DNA of 64,000 bases from Eulemur rufifrons (taxonomy: Eukaryota > Chordata > Mammalia > Primates > Lemuridae), in the NCBI RefSeq assembly GCF_041146395.1, contig NC_090989.1, forward strand, positions 218,024,843 to 218,088,842. Reading direction: 5' to 3'. Shown here one piece after another: positions 27,513 to 39,649 of this stretch. Under the pieces are notes generated by a model that was given only the letters and a program-made list of their open reading frames with translations, was not told where the DNA came from and searched no databases. The position numbers were made by a program, and so were the translations under genes. Each line of letters starts with the position of its first letter. The stretch's first letter is position 1.

Positions 27513-28218
27513 CTTTTCTTGTTCCTTGAAGTATATGATTAGATTGTTCATTTGAAATCTTTATACCCTTTCAATGTTGGTGTTTATTTCTATATATCTG
27601 CCTCTTACCACTGCTTTTTCTGTATCCCTTAGGTTTTGGTATCGCGTGTTTGATCTTCATTTGTTTCAAGAAATATTTTTATTTCCACCTTAATTTCTTC
27701 CTTGATCTAATGGCCATTTGGGAGCATGTTGTTTATTCTCCATGAATTTGTAGCTTCCAGTGTTTCTCTTGTTACTGATGTCTAGTTTTATTTCACTGTG
27801 GTCTGAGAAGATACTTGATATGAGTTTGACTTTTTTCAATTAGTTAATACTTGTTTTGTGTTTTAGTATATTGTCTATCCTGGAGAGTGTTTCATGTGCT
27901 GATAAGAATGTGTATTCTGTAGCTGCTGGATGAAATGTTCTATTAGTATCTGTTAGGTACATTTGGTCTAAAGTGCCGTTTAAATCTAAGGTTTCTTTGT
28001 TAATTTTGTGTCTAGATGATTTGTCTAATGCTGAGAGTAGAGTGTTGAAGTCCCTAACTATTACTGTGTTGGAGTCTCTTTCTCCCTTTAGATCTATTAA
28101 TATTTGCTTTATATATCTGGGTACTCTGGTGTTGAGTGCATATACATTTGGAATTGTTATGTCCTCTAGCTGAATTGATCCCTTTGTCATTGCATAATGA
28201 CCTTCTTTGTCTCTTTTT
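27513..28218 (-). pseudogene. L1 ORF2 endonuclease-region fragment, minus orientation
   Basis: The minus-strand frame at 27840-28190 shows VYALNTRVPRYIKQILIDL, 'RDFNTLLSALDKSSRHKINK' and 'EYTFLSAHETLSRIDNIL'. These correspond to the L1 endonuclease core, including its DFNT- and SRID-type motifs (the catalytic GDF here reads RDF). The reverse transcriptase between this and 27380 is deleted. Confidence 0.85.
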
Positions 28219-28848
28219 AAAGCTTTGCTCTTTAAATTTTAAAAGAAACATTTTATTGTATAGTGATAATTTGCCCAAAGAGTACATTGTAGGTACTTTT
28301 TTTTTTTTTTTTTTTTGTGGTAAAAGAGAGGGAGAGAGAAAGAAGGAAAGAAAGAAAGCAGCAAAGAAAGAATGAAAGAAAAGTAACTATATGAGATTAT
28401 GGGCATGTTAATTTGTTTGACTGCAGTAATCACTTCACTGTGTCTATGTACATCAAGGTAAGTATAAAAACATCGTGTTGGGCTGGGCAAAGTGGCTCAT
28501 GCCTGTAATCTCAGCACTCTGTGAGGCAGAGGTGGGAGGATTGATGGGGGTCAGGAGTTTGAGATCACCCTGAGCAAGAGTGAGACCTTGTCTTTACTAA
28601 AAATAGAAAAATTAGGGCATGGTGATCTTCTGTTCAGAGTTTCATTTTATGACTGGATTTAGAATTTAGCAAAATAGGTTCTCCATAATCATTACAGAGT
28701 CCTGCATCTTTGACAATAAAGAAAAGGGCACGGGTCACAGAACAGGAATTGTATTGCTAAAATTTAAATGAACTTTCAGAGTTTCATGGTACAGTCATAG
28801 GTATGAGTGAAGGATTATGTATGAAATTATTCATTAAATTTTTATCTG
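28219..28848. other. Insertion within the L1, containing poly(T), GA-rich tract and a half Alu
   Basis: A T-run at about 28298-28316 is followed by a (GAAA)n-like purine tract to 28382. A left-arm-only Alu (+) lies at 28485-28625. The L1 phrase 'cttctttgtctctttttaaa' stops near 28220 and resumes near 28850. The remaining inserted DNA is unassigned. Confidence 0.5.
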
Positions 28849-28849
28849 T

Positions 28850-30300
28850 CTTCTTATAGTTTTTGACTTAAAATCTGTCTTATCTGACATATGTATTATT
28901 ACTCCTGCTCACTTTGATTTCCATTTGTGTGGAATACCATTTTCCATCCCTTACTTTCAGTCTTTTATAGGTGAGATGAGTCTTTCGTAGGTAGCATATA
29001 GTTGGATCATGATTTTTTATCTATTTAGCTGGTATATATATTTTAAGTGGAAAGCTTAATCTGTTTACAATCATGCTTATTACTGATATGTGAGTGCTTA
29101 TTGTTGTCATTTTATTAATTGATTTCTGGTTGTTTTGTATATTCTTTGATTCTTTCTTTGTCTCTTATTGTTTATCATTGTGGTTTGGTGGTTTTCCAGA
29201 GTGGTAACATTTGAGTCCTTACTCTTCTTCATTTGTGTGTTTGCTCTGTCAGTGTGTTTTATGCTTTCGTGTGTTTTCATAATGGTAAATATCATCCTTT
29301 CACTTTCACGCATAGGACTCCCATTAACATTTCTTCTTCTTCTTCTTTTTTTTTTTTCTTGTTTTCAAACACCCACCTGAACCAGACCATAAACATCTTT
29401 GTAGGGCTGACCTAGTGTTGAATTCTCTCAGCTTTTGGTAGTCTGGGAAAGACTTTCTTTCTCTTTCATTTATGGGTATAGTATTCTTGAATGGCAGGGT
29501 TTGTTCCCAGCACATTGAATGTATCATTTCATTCTCCCTTGGCCTTTAAGATTTCTGAGAAATCTGCTGTTAGTCTGATGGAGATTCCCTTATAAGTGAC
29601 TAGACACTTTTCTCTTGCTCTTTTTAGAATTCTCTTAGTTTTTGACTTTTGACAGTTTGACTATAATGTGCCCTGGAAAAGACCTTTTTAAATTTTATCT
29701 TTTTGAGGATATCTCTAGGCTTTCTGTACCTGGATATCTAAATCTCTTGCTAGACTCGGGGAGTATTCAGTTATTATTTCATTAAATATGTTTTCTATCC
29801 CTTTCAGTTTCTCTTTGCTTCCTAGAGCACCAAAAATTTGAATACTTGTTCACATTACAATGTCCCATATGTCATGTAGCCTTTGCTCATTCTTTGTTAT
29901 TGTTTTTTTCTTTATTTTTGTCTGACTGGGACATTTCGAAAGACCTGTTTTCAAGTCTTGAAAGTCTTTCTTCTGCTTTATCTAGTCTATTGTTGAAGCT
30001 TTCTAATGTATTTTGTATTTCATTCAATGAATTTTTCAGTTCCTGAATTTCTGTTTCTGTTTTGTTCTCTTTTATGATATCTATCTCTTCATTAAGTTTC
30101 TCATTCTATCCTAAATTATTTTTATGATTTCTTTGTATTATTTTTCAGTATTCTCTTGTATCTCAGCAAACTTCCTTAAAATCAATATTTTGAATTCTTT
30201 CCCCAGAGTTTCATCGGGATCTGTTGCTGGAAAATTCTTATGTTTCTTTGGAGGTGTCATATTTCCTTGCTTTCTCATGTTTGCTGTGCCCTTATTATTA
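28850..30300 (-). repeat. L1M (5' part of ORF2, spacer, ORF1), minus orientation
   Basis: It runs from 'gacttaaaatctgtcttatc' through 'tctgctgttagtctgatgga' and 'ctcggggagtattcagttat' to 'gtttctttggaggtgtcata', the reverse order of an old L1 from early ORF2 to the ORF1 start. There are many frame breaks. Confidence 0.8.
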
Positions 30301-30304
30301 TTAT

Positions 30305-30463
30305 TATTTTTTTTTTTGAGACAGAGTCTCACTCTGTTGCCCAGGCTAGAGTGCCATGGTGTTAACTTAGCTCACAGCAACCTCAAACTCCTGGGCTCAA
30401 GCAATTCTCTTGCTTCAGCCTCTTGAGTGGTTGGGACTACAGGCACACACCACCATGCCTGTG
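30305..30463 (-). mobile_element. Alu right arm only, minus orientation
   Basis: T-run and 'gagacagagtctcactctgt' up to 'caccaccatgcctg'. The matching left arm lies 390 bp away at 30851-31000. Confidence 0.8.
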
Positions 30464-31455
30464 AAGAAAAAAAATTTCTTCTCCTTTAAAAAATGTTGAA
30501 AGTGACAGGAGTAGGCTGGGACCAGGTCCCCAGGAAAAGTGTTCAGTTGCCAATGGTGGTGCATGGGGCAGGGAAGTCTCCAGGCCTTTTGTTGGTGGGT
30601 CTCTAGGCACTGGGGGTGGGGTGGAGTTGGGATAGGCAGGCCTGTCCTCAGCCCCTGCCCCAGGTGGAGGTGTGGGCACTTACTGTGTGAGTTAGGGACA
30701 GGGTGATCCCCAGGCCCCTGGTGGAATGCTGGGGTAGGGCTGGGAGACTGTTTCAGTGCCAGCAGCCATAAACAGGTGGCTACAAAGTTCTTGTTTTAGC
30801 TCCAAGTGATGGCTATCAATAGGACAGACTTTCCTAAGAGTGCTTCTCTGTGTACACCACCAGCTAATTTCTTTCCATTTTTAGTAGATGTGGGTCTCGC
30901 TTTTACCAAGACTGGTCTCAAACTCCTGACCTCACGCGATCTTCCTGCCTTGGCCTCCCAGAGTGCTAGGATTATAAGCATGAGCCACCATGCCCAGCGA
31001 CTCAGAATGCTTTTAAATGTGTGACAACACTGCTACTGAGGGTGGTGGAGTCACCACCAATGGCATATGCTTTGGCCCTGGTGGCAGTAGCCAGTGGCAG
31101 TGCCTAGCTGTGGGCAGAGTTGACAATGGGCTTCCAAGAATGTGAAGATTCAGAGGCTGTTGGGTCTCCAGGGGAGGATGCAGTCTAGTGGAGGCTGGGA
31201 TCTCAAAATGGTGCTGTGCTACAGCTAGCTGTTTAGGACTTGGGAGGTGTGTGGGACCCAGCCTGAGCTTCCTCTCTGGAGCAATGTACCATGTGGTCTC
31301 CAGGCAGCTCTCAGGGCCTGGTGGGTCAGGGGGCTTTCCCATGCCTAGGCTTATAGGAAATGTGGACCATTGGGGGTCACTCACTTTTCTGGCACTGGGG
31401 AGCCTCTGCAAGCTCCCAGCTGATCCCAGCTGAAGGGGCTTCCTTGCTTCCCTCT
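30464..31455 (-). repeat. L1 5'UTR-like sequence, minus orientation, containing an Alu left arm
   Basis: GC-rich 'ccaggcccctggtggaatgc'-type text is found on both sides of an Alu left arm at 30851-31000 ('agctaatttctttccatttt' to 'gccaccatgcccagc'). It follows the ORF1 region in the order expected for a minus-strand L1 and shares blocks with 1-800. Confidence 0.6.
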
Positions 31456-31501
31456 TTATTTAGGTGTTTCCTGTCATCTCTCTGTGGAATTCCAGCATAC
31501 T

Positions 31502-31517
31502 GGCTGGGCGCAGTAGT
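31502..31517 (+). mobile_element. 16-bp Alu head fused to L1 sequence
   Basis: 'ggctgggcgcagtagt', the first bases of an Alu, is followed at once by L1 ORF2 antisense text with no A-tail. Confidence 0.5.
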
Positions 31518-31840
31518 TACCTAGGAGTAAAATTGCTGGGTCAAATGGGAACTCTGTGTTTAGCCTTTTGAGGAACTGCTAGAATTTTTTCCCAAATGGC
31601 TGCATCATATGCATTATTATCAGCAATCTCTGATAGTTCAATTTCCCCCCATCCTTTGTATTGTTTGACTTTTTGATTATAGCCATCCTAGTGGTTGTGA
31701 GGAAGTACCACATGGTTTTGCCTTTCCCTGAAGACTAATAATTTTGAGCATCTTTTCATGGGCTTATTAGCCATTTGGTCTCTGGTGAACTTTCTATTCA
31801 GATCCTTTGTATGGCACTTAGTTTTGATCAGCTCTTGAGA
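31518..31840 (-). repeat. Second L1M ORF2 C-terminal fragment, minus orientation
   Basis: 'gagtaaaattgctgggtcaa', 'ttttgaggaactgctagaat', 'attatagccatcctagtggt' and 'cttttcatgggcttattagc' are the reverse of the ORF2 end of a second, older L1. Confidence 0.8.
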
Positions 31841-32105
31841 TTTTCTCCTGAGAAATATATGTATTCATATCCACACAAAATTTAGTACAATTTCTAAGGG
31901 TTCATGATCTTCCTGATACTTCTGTGGGTCTGAGGATTCCCACAGAGAACATGCTATGTGGCAGAGGTTTTTCAGGGCATTATATATTCTTGATCTCACT
32001 CATTATTATTTACCAGGGACCTCAAAGGATTTGATGAGCATATATTTAGGAAAATGCTTTGAAAGCCCTAAAACACTATACTGTTTCAGGGATTGGTATT
32101 AGCAC
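31841..32105. other. No gene seen
   Basis: Unassigned. Confidence 0.4.
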
Positions 32106-32109
32106 AAAT

Positions 32110-32370
32110 TCTGTGAGTAAGTGAGGTGTAGTGAAGTTGCTAACGGCGTGGACTCAAGTCAGATTGCCTATATGTGAATCCTCGTGTCATTTTTATAAGC
32201 TATTGTGTCACTTGGGCAAATTACTCAACCTCTCTAAGATTCAGTATCCTCATTCATAAAATGGGGATAATAACCACACCCAGGCACTCTTGGGCAGATT
32301 AAGTGAGTTAATAAACAAAAGTGCTTTGCATTATGCAAGGTGGGCACTTAGAGAGTGCTGAATAAATTGT
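32110..32370 (+). repeat. MIR, plus orientation
   Basis: 'gtcacttgggcaaattactc', 'ctctctaagattcagtatcc' and 'ttcataaaatggggataata' in MIR order. Confidence 0.85.
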
Positions 32371-33075
32371 TACCCTGCAGTTAATATTATCTTACAGACC
32401 AGGTCAACCTGTGAATATGAAAACATCTTGCTTCTTTCTAAAGAAAGTAGATATATCCTTCATTGATCTTTCAAAGGGCTAGGAGGTTTTTGTAAATTGA
32501 ATCTTATAATCTTCTCAGGAAAGAGAATTTTCCTCCCAGATGAATTTAAGTTTACAGGGTAAAAGTACCCTGTAAAGATCCTTGGTCTGTATCAGTTAAT
32601 CCCCCCTAACCATTGTCACCACTATTAGTATCTTTTTTTTTTTTTTTTTTGGCTCCTTGATCTTGGAACTACCTTTATTATCTGCATTAGAGGGATTAAA
32701 AAAAAAAAAAAAAGAAAGAAAGAAAGCAAACCCAATCTTGTCCTTATCTGGCCCAGAGAAACTCAGCCTCCTAAGCAGGATGTTTTTCTCTTTGATCCCA
32801 ATGTCAAGCAAGCAGAGAGAAGAGGGTCCAAAGTCTTAGAATGTAAAATCTTTCTAAAATTAACTAGCATTTTTAGGACAGCCTTCAGAATGCCAGATAA
32901 GGGGGAAATCTTGAACTAGTGTAAGACTTTACAGATTGGATCTTTATTCTTGAAGTCAACAGAGAGGCTAGGGCTTATATTTGGCTTAAGCTCCACATAA
33001 CCACTGCCCTTAAAAGGAAAACTATTCTTGAGAAGCAACTCTTCTCTCAAAGACAATTCAGAAAGAAATTGCATC
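32371..33075. other. No gene; contains inverted poly(T)/poly(A) pair
   Basis: A run of about 19 T at 32632-32650 and a run of about 15 A at 32699-32713 enclose 48 bp of non-repetitive sequence. The rest is unassigned. Confidence 0.5.
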
Positions 33076-33077
33076 TT

Positions 33078-33375
33078 GGCCGGGTGAGGTGGCTCACACC
33101 TGTAATCCTAGCACTCTGGGACGCTGAGGAGGGAGGATTGCTTCAACTCAGGAGCTCCAGACCAGCCTGAGCAGGAGCGAGACCCCGTCTCTACGAAAAA
33201 TAGAAAACTTAGCCGATTGTGGTGGTGTGCACCTGTAGTCCCAGCTACTCGGCAGGCTGAGGCAAGAGGATCTCTTGAGCCCAGGAGTTTGAGGTTGCGG
33301 TGAGCTACGATGACACCACTGCACTCTACCCAAGGGCGACAGAGCGAGAGTCTGTCTCAAAAGAGAAAAAAAAAA
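33078..33375 (+). mobile_element. Alu
   Basis: It starts 'ggccgggtgaggtggctc', with both arms and a GA-interrupted tail. A short duplication 'agaaagaaat' flanks it. Confidence 0.93.
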
Positions 33376-33379
33376 AGGA

Positions 33380-34415
33380 GAAAGAAATCTTTCTGGTGAG
33401 CACTTGGGTTTAGCAAATATCTGGTTGAAGAGCAGGGTTGGTGAAGGAGCAGGAGCCACGTGCCCCGATAGAGCCCTTCCTGGTCCTTCGCTGTGGATGT
33501 CCTCTCCGGGACAGCATCTCTCCTTTCAGTTTAACTCAAGGGAAGAGCTGCTGTAAGGTGCAGACTGAGGCCTGGAATTCCAGGGGCTTCCAGTTTTATT
33601 CTTTGACCTACAGATAATGATAGTGGTTTTAAAAATTATATATTTATTGGGCGGCCTGGGTTTGCAACTGGAGGTGGCTAAGGTATGTAATGTTCCTCTT
33701 TGTTATACAATCACAAAATGTTAGGAGCATTTGAGTGACACATTCTTCAAAAAAGAAAAGCTGCTTTTCTTTTTTCAAATCTCTCCTTTATTATTGCCTT
33801 TTTGGGTCATTTCAAGGTCTACTTCTTATGGATAAAATGTATTTCTTCTCATCTTATAATAGCAGGAGAAATTAAATAGAGAAGAAATGTCTTCATAATC
33901 AAATCCCAGTGAAAATGGAAACCTGTTCTGTAGTTTAGCTCCTCAGTGACGTAGAGGCAGGTGTCCTCTCCTTTCCTTCCTCAATTGCACTGAAAGTACA
34001 GTTAGTTTCTAAACAACATTGGATCTTTGAATATCAAGTGTAATAGCAAGAAACAGGCGTTGGGAAATTTTAGCCTAGCAAGTGATATTTCACATCTGCC
34101 AACTTTTGTTACAGGATTCTTAGTATCCCACTGGCAGACTTCTGAGTCTCAACTTCCTGGACCACCCTTATTCTATTAAAACATCTTTTTCCTCTTAGAA
34201 TATTAGAGGAATCATTATTCTGGATGTGAGTTTTTTTTTTTTCCTGAATAAAAAACTGGTTTGGACCCTACCCTAAATCATTATTTTAAAAGACAATAAA
34301 AAATTAAAGATTTTTAAGATCTTTTAAATTAAGTTAAAAGAGTTTTCTGTTAAGTTAAAAATTTTAAAGATTAGATTTTAAAAAATCTTATTTTCATATT
34401 TTGTATATATATATA
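33380..34415. other. No gene seen
   Basis: AT-rich with repeated 'agattttaaaga/aattaaag' tracts near 34290-34400. Not coding. Confidence 0.4.
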
Positions 34416-34418
34416 TAT

Positions 34419-34700
34419 TTGGGACAAGGTCTTACTCTGTTGCCTGAGCTGGAGTGCAATGGTGTCATCATAACTCATTGCAACCTTAAACTCCTGGGCT
34501 CAGGGGATCCCCCTGCCTCAGCCTCCTCAGCTGGGACTACAGGCGCACAACCACACCCGGATAATTTTTCTAATTTTTGTAGAGACAAGGTCTGGCTATG
34601 TTGCTCAGGCTGGTCTCAAACTCTGGGTCTCAAGCGATCCTCCCACCTTGCTTGTCCTCCCAAAGTGCTGGGATTATAGGTGTGAGCCACTGCACCTGAC
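34419..34700 (-). mobile_element. Alu, minus orientation
   Basis: (TA)n tail at 34404-34419, then 'tttgggacaaggtcttactc', both arms, ending 'gccactgcacctgac'. Confidence 0.9.
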
Positions 34701-35029
34701 TTTGTATTTTAAGTTAAGATAAAACCCACAAAGATTAAGATAAAAATCTTAAATAAAGGTAAAAGATTTAGGGAAAGGGGCATTCTTCATTGATAATTGT
34801 TGGAAATGTCTTGGAAAAGAATTTCCCAAAATTGCATCCTGTAGAAACAAGTGTATGGTACCCTCAGAGAAAAAATCCTTGCTGATATATGTAAGAGGAC
34901 AATGGATAGTTTATCCCTTGTAGAGAGTCACAATACTTGTTTGTAGTTGTACAGCCACAAAACATTTTCTTTTTCTCCTGCATAATACAGTATCCTTGTT
35001 CTGCAGGATATACATTAGAAAGCACTGGT

Positions 35030-36150
<1,121 letters not shown>

Positions 36151-36545
36151 GGGTAAATGAGGTGAGTTTTATATACCCAGTCAGCTGAGTTGGTGCAGAT
36201 GAGTGGACTGCCCAGATCAGGGGGCAATGAAACACCAAAGCCCTCTCGTCTGCCTTCTCCTTCTCTTCTTTCTCTTCTGTAGCATCCTACTTCATAAGTC
36301 ATAAAACATGACTTTTGTAGATATATAATCAGAAAAACCGAGCACTCTTTTCATTGAAGTTTTTTGGTTGAAGTCTTCTGATCTTTAGTTGTCTTTGTTG
36401 CTGTACAATATTCATATGTTTTCAGAGTTCTGCTGTACATATTTGGAAACTTCTGAACATTAAAGCCATAGTGAATGTATAAGGAGATTGGTCTTCTGGA
36501 AATAAAATTTTTGTTTATTTTATTACTATTATGTTTGTTTATTTA
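36151..36545. other. No gene seen
   Basis: Faint L1M phrase near 36390-36480 ('tgttgctgtacaatattcat'). Confidence 0.4.
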
Positions 36546-36549
36546 TTTT

Positions 36550-36803
36550 TATTTTAGAGACCAGGGATCTTGCTACGTTGCCCAGGCTGGCCTCAAACTC
36601 CTGGGAATCCTCCTGCCTCAGCTTCCTGAGTAGCTGGGACTACAGGGGTGTGCCACTGCACTCAGCTAACTTTTTAATTTTTTTGTAGAGAAAGAGTCTC
36701 GCTGTGTTGCCTGTGGTGGTCTCGAACAACTGGCCTGAAGTGATCCTCCCACCTCAGCTTCCCAAAGTGCTGGGATTACAGGCGTGAGCCACTGTGCTCA
36801 CCC
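36550..36803 (-). mobile_element. Alu, minus orientation
   Basis: 'ttttagagaccagggatctt' to 'gtgagccactgtgctcacc', with both arms and internal deletions. Confidence 0.88.
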
Positions 36804-37800
36804 TCTCTTTTTTTGTTGACTTATCATTTCTCTACAAACAAGGTCCTGTTTCCTCAACATAAAATAAACTTTCTCTTAACTTTGCCTACAAAATGTTGTG
36901 GCTGTCAAGCACCTTTGGTGTTGATATTATATGGAACCTGCTCCTCCTATGTAAAAAGGGAGTAAGTATTGTTATTAGTCACACAGTTGGGAATATTACT
37001 TTAGCTAAAGCACATAAAACATTTAGCACAACCTTTGGCATATATGAAAGGCTACATTAATGTTGGCTTTTGCTTTATATTTTTGACTTAGTGGGGTTGT
37101 TTATAATGTTGTTTCTCCCAAGAGCATCTTATACTGACTAGCTGCCTCCTCTGTATTTATTAAGGAGAGAAATTTTCTCCCTTCCCTAATCATGCCACTA
37201 TCCTGGTTAGTAACTCTGTTTTTCATTCCCTGAACTCCTTTTTTTCTGCACTCTCAAGTTTAGATGTTTCTAAAAATTCTTGGTTTTTTTTTTTTTTTTT
37301 TTTTTTAATCTTCTCTGTTCTCTGCTTCTCAGTGACCTCATGGCCTTTATCATCACCTTAACATGAACCTCTTCTAAATTCTCTTGAAGGGAAATCTCTG
37401 CCTTTCTAACCACCATGGACTTCCATCATCACCTCTCAAAACCTTTGTTGTCTTTCAAGGACCTTCCGAAATTCCGTGCCTTCCATGAAGACTTCTCAGA
37501 TATCTGCAGGCAGAAGGAATTTCTCCTGCAGAGTTCTATGTCCTACTCTTGTACCATTTATGACTTACTCCTTATTTAGTATCTGTTAATAAACATAGGT
37601 GCTTCTCCATTGGCATTTGGGACACTCTTTTATTTATTTATAATTTATAAATATTAATAATATGAGTTAAATATTTTTTAATGAGTGTATGAGTAAACCT
37701 AGTCTTCTTAGAAGTGTCAATGTTTTAAAGGCAGAGTAGATGAGCTGGTAGAATGTATCCTGCCCATGGGTTATGAAGGGCTGGTCCCATATGCCACAAG
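36804..37800. other. No gene seen
   Basis: T-run at about 37287-37306. Otherwise unassigned. Confidence 0.4.
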
Positions 37801-37821
37801 CTTCCAAGGTCACTGATTTTA

Positions 37822-38102
37822 TTTTATCTATTTTATTTTATTTTATTATTTTATTTTATTCTATTTTATTTTTTGAGACAGAAGTTCACTCTGTTGCCCG
37901 GGTTAGAGTGCCATGGCATCAGCCTAGCTCACAGCAACCTCAAACTCCTGGGCTCGGCCGGGCGCGGTGGCTCACGCCTGTAATCTTAGCACTCTGGGAG
38001 GCCGAGGCAGGAAGATCTCTCGAGGTCCGGAGTTTGAGACTAGCCTGAGCAAGAGTGAGACCCCGTCTCTACTAAAAATAGAAAGAAATTATCTGGACAG
38101 CT

Positions 38103-38142
<40 letters not shown>

Positions 38143-38572
38143 TAGCCGGACATGGTGGCACATGCCTGTAGTCCCAGCTACTCAAGAGGCTGAGGCAGAA
38201 GGATTGCTTAAGCCCAGGAGTTTGAGGTTGCTGTGAGCTTGACACCACGGCACTCTAACCCTGGCAACAGAGCGAGACTCTGTCTAAAAAGAAAAAAAAA
38301 AAAAACCAAAAACACCAAAACCAAAAAAACCCTCCTGGGCTCAAGCAATCCTCCTGCCTCAGCCTCATGAATAGCTGGGACTGCAGGTGCTCACCACAAC
38401 ACTTGGCTAATTTTTTGTTTCTATTTTTAGTTGTCTGGCTAATTATTTCTATTTTTAGTAGAGATAAGGTCTGACTCTTGCTCAGGCTGGTCTCGAACTC
38501 CTGATCTCCAGCGATCCTCCTGCATCGGCCTCCCAGAGTGCTAGGATTACAGGCGTGAGCCATCACACCTCG
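37822..38572 (-). mobile_element. Alu, minus orientation, interrupted by a second Alu
   Basis: Outer Alu pieces are 37822-37955 and 38343-38572. It has a (TTTTA)n tail at 37822-37872. Perfect 18-bp duplication ccaaggtcactgatttta at 37804-37821 and 38573-38590. Confidence 0.95.
37956..38331 (+). mobile_element. Younger Alu nested inside the previous one, plus orientation
   Basis: It starts 'ggccgggcgcggtggctc', has the lemur-type middle, an expanded (AT)n of about 30 bp at 38107-38137 and an ACC-interrupted A-tail. Duplication ctcctgggctc at 37945-37955 and 38332-38342. Confidence 0.95.
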
Positions 38573-38747
38573 CCAAGGTCACTGATTTTAATGAAGTCTT
38601 TGGGAGAGTGGGTGTGGTAGGCACTAAAATATGCAGACTAAGATATACAGGTGAAGATATGTATGTGGGAACTGAGACCAGCTAGGAAATGGTATATTCT
38701 TGCTCTCACACACCTTGCCCTAGTGTCTACACACAGTCACTCATGGG

Positions 38748-39517
38748 CAGTAGTTCTCTACGTGTGGTCTAAGGACTCCTAGAAGTCCCTGAGACCCCTT
38801 TCAAAGGGTCCTCAGAGTCAAAATTATTTTCATAATGGCACTAAGATGCTATTTGCCATTTTTATTCCTTCTCTCATGAGTATACAGTGGAGTTTTCCCA
38901 AGGTTACATGATGAGTACACAATTAACTCAAAGGCTATTAAAATACTCTTTCCTTTTTCAACTACATGTCTGTGTAAAGCTGATTTTCTTTTTATGCTTC
39001 ATACAAAACCACTTATTGAAATAGATTGAATGCAGAAGCAAATAAGAGAATCCAGTGTCTTAAGCCAGACATGAAAGAGATTTGCAAAAATACCAAGACA
39101 ATGCTCTCTTCATAAACTTATTTTTTTGAAAATTTTTATATTAGCACGTAATAGGTTCAAATCAACTAACAAGTAGATATTTTTAAAAGTTCAAGTTTTA
39201 ATTTCTTATATGGTAAATATTGGAAAACATGTCTTGTATAAATAAAAGCTTTTGTGAGGCTGGGTGCAGTGGCTCATACCTGTAATCCCAACATTTTGGA
39301 AGGCTGAGGTAGGACAATTGCTTGAGGCCAGGAGTTGGAGACCATCCTGGACAACATAGTGAGACTCTGCCTCTATAAAAATTAAAAAAATTAGCCAGGT
39401 ATGGTGGTACATGCCTATAGTCCCAGCTTCTAGGGAGGCGGAAGCAGGAGGCTCACTTTAGGCCCAGGAGTTGGAGGTTGTACTCCAGTGTGGGCAACAG
39501 AGTGAGATCCTGTCTCT

Positions 39518-39562
<45 letters not shown>

Positions 39563-39641
39563 CTTTTTGGGAGTCCTTGATAAGTTTTATGAGTATGAAG
39601 GGATCCTAAGCCCCTAAGCCACAAAATTTTGAGAACTACTG
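38748..39641. mobile_element. hAT-type non-autonomous DNA transposon with intact ends, hosting an Alu
   Basis: The left terminus cagtagttctc and the right terminus gagaactactg are exact 11-bp inverted repeats. The flanks ctcatggg (38740-38747) and ctcttggg (39642-39649) are an 8-bp target duplication with one mismatch, the size typical of hAT. The inner text 'gagacccctttcaaagggtc' and 'cataatggcactaagatgct' resembles the Charlie-related MER group. No transposase frame is present. The Alu at 39258-39560 inserted later. Confidence 0.85.
39258..39560 (+). mobile_element. Alu with (CA)n tail
   Basis: It starts 'ggctgggtgcagtggctc'. The right arm lacks part of the segment before 'gtactccagtgtgggcaac'. 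The tail has become a (CA)n microsatellite of about 20 repeats at 39520-39559. Confidence 0.9.
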
Positions 39642-39649
39642 CTCTTGGG

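Noticed and set aside
28320..28385. CRISPR-like or structured repeat array in the GA-rich tract
   Set aside because: It is an irregular (GAAA)n simple repeat without spacers, in a mammalian LINE context.
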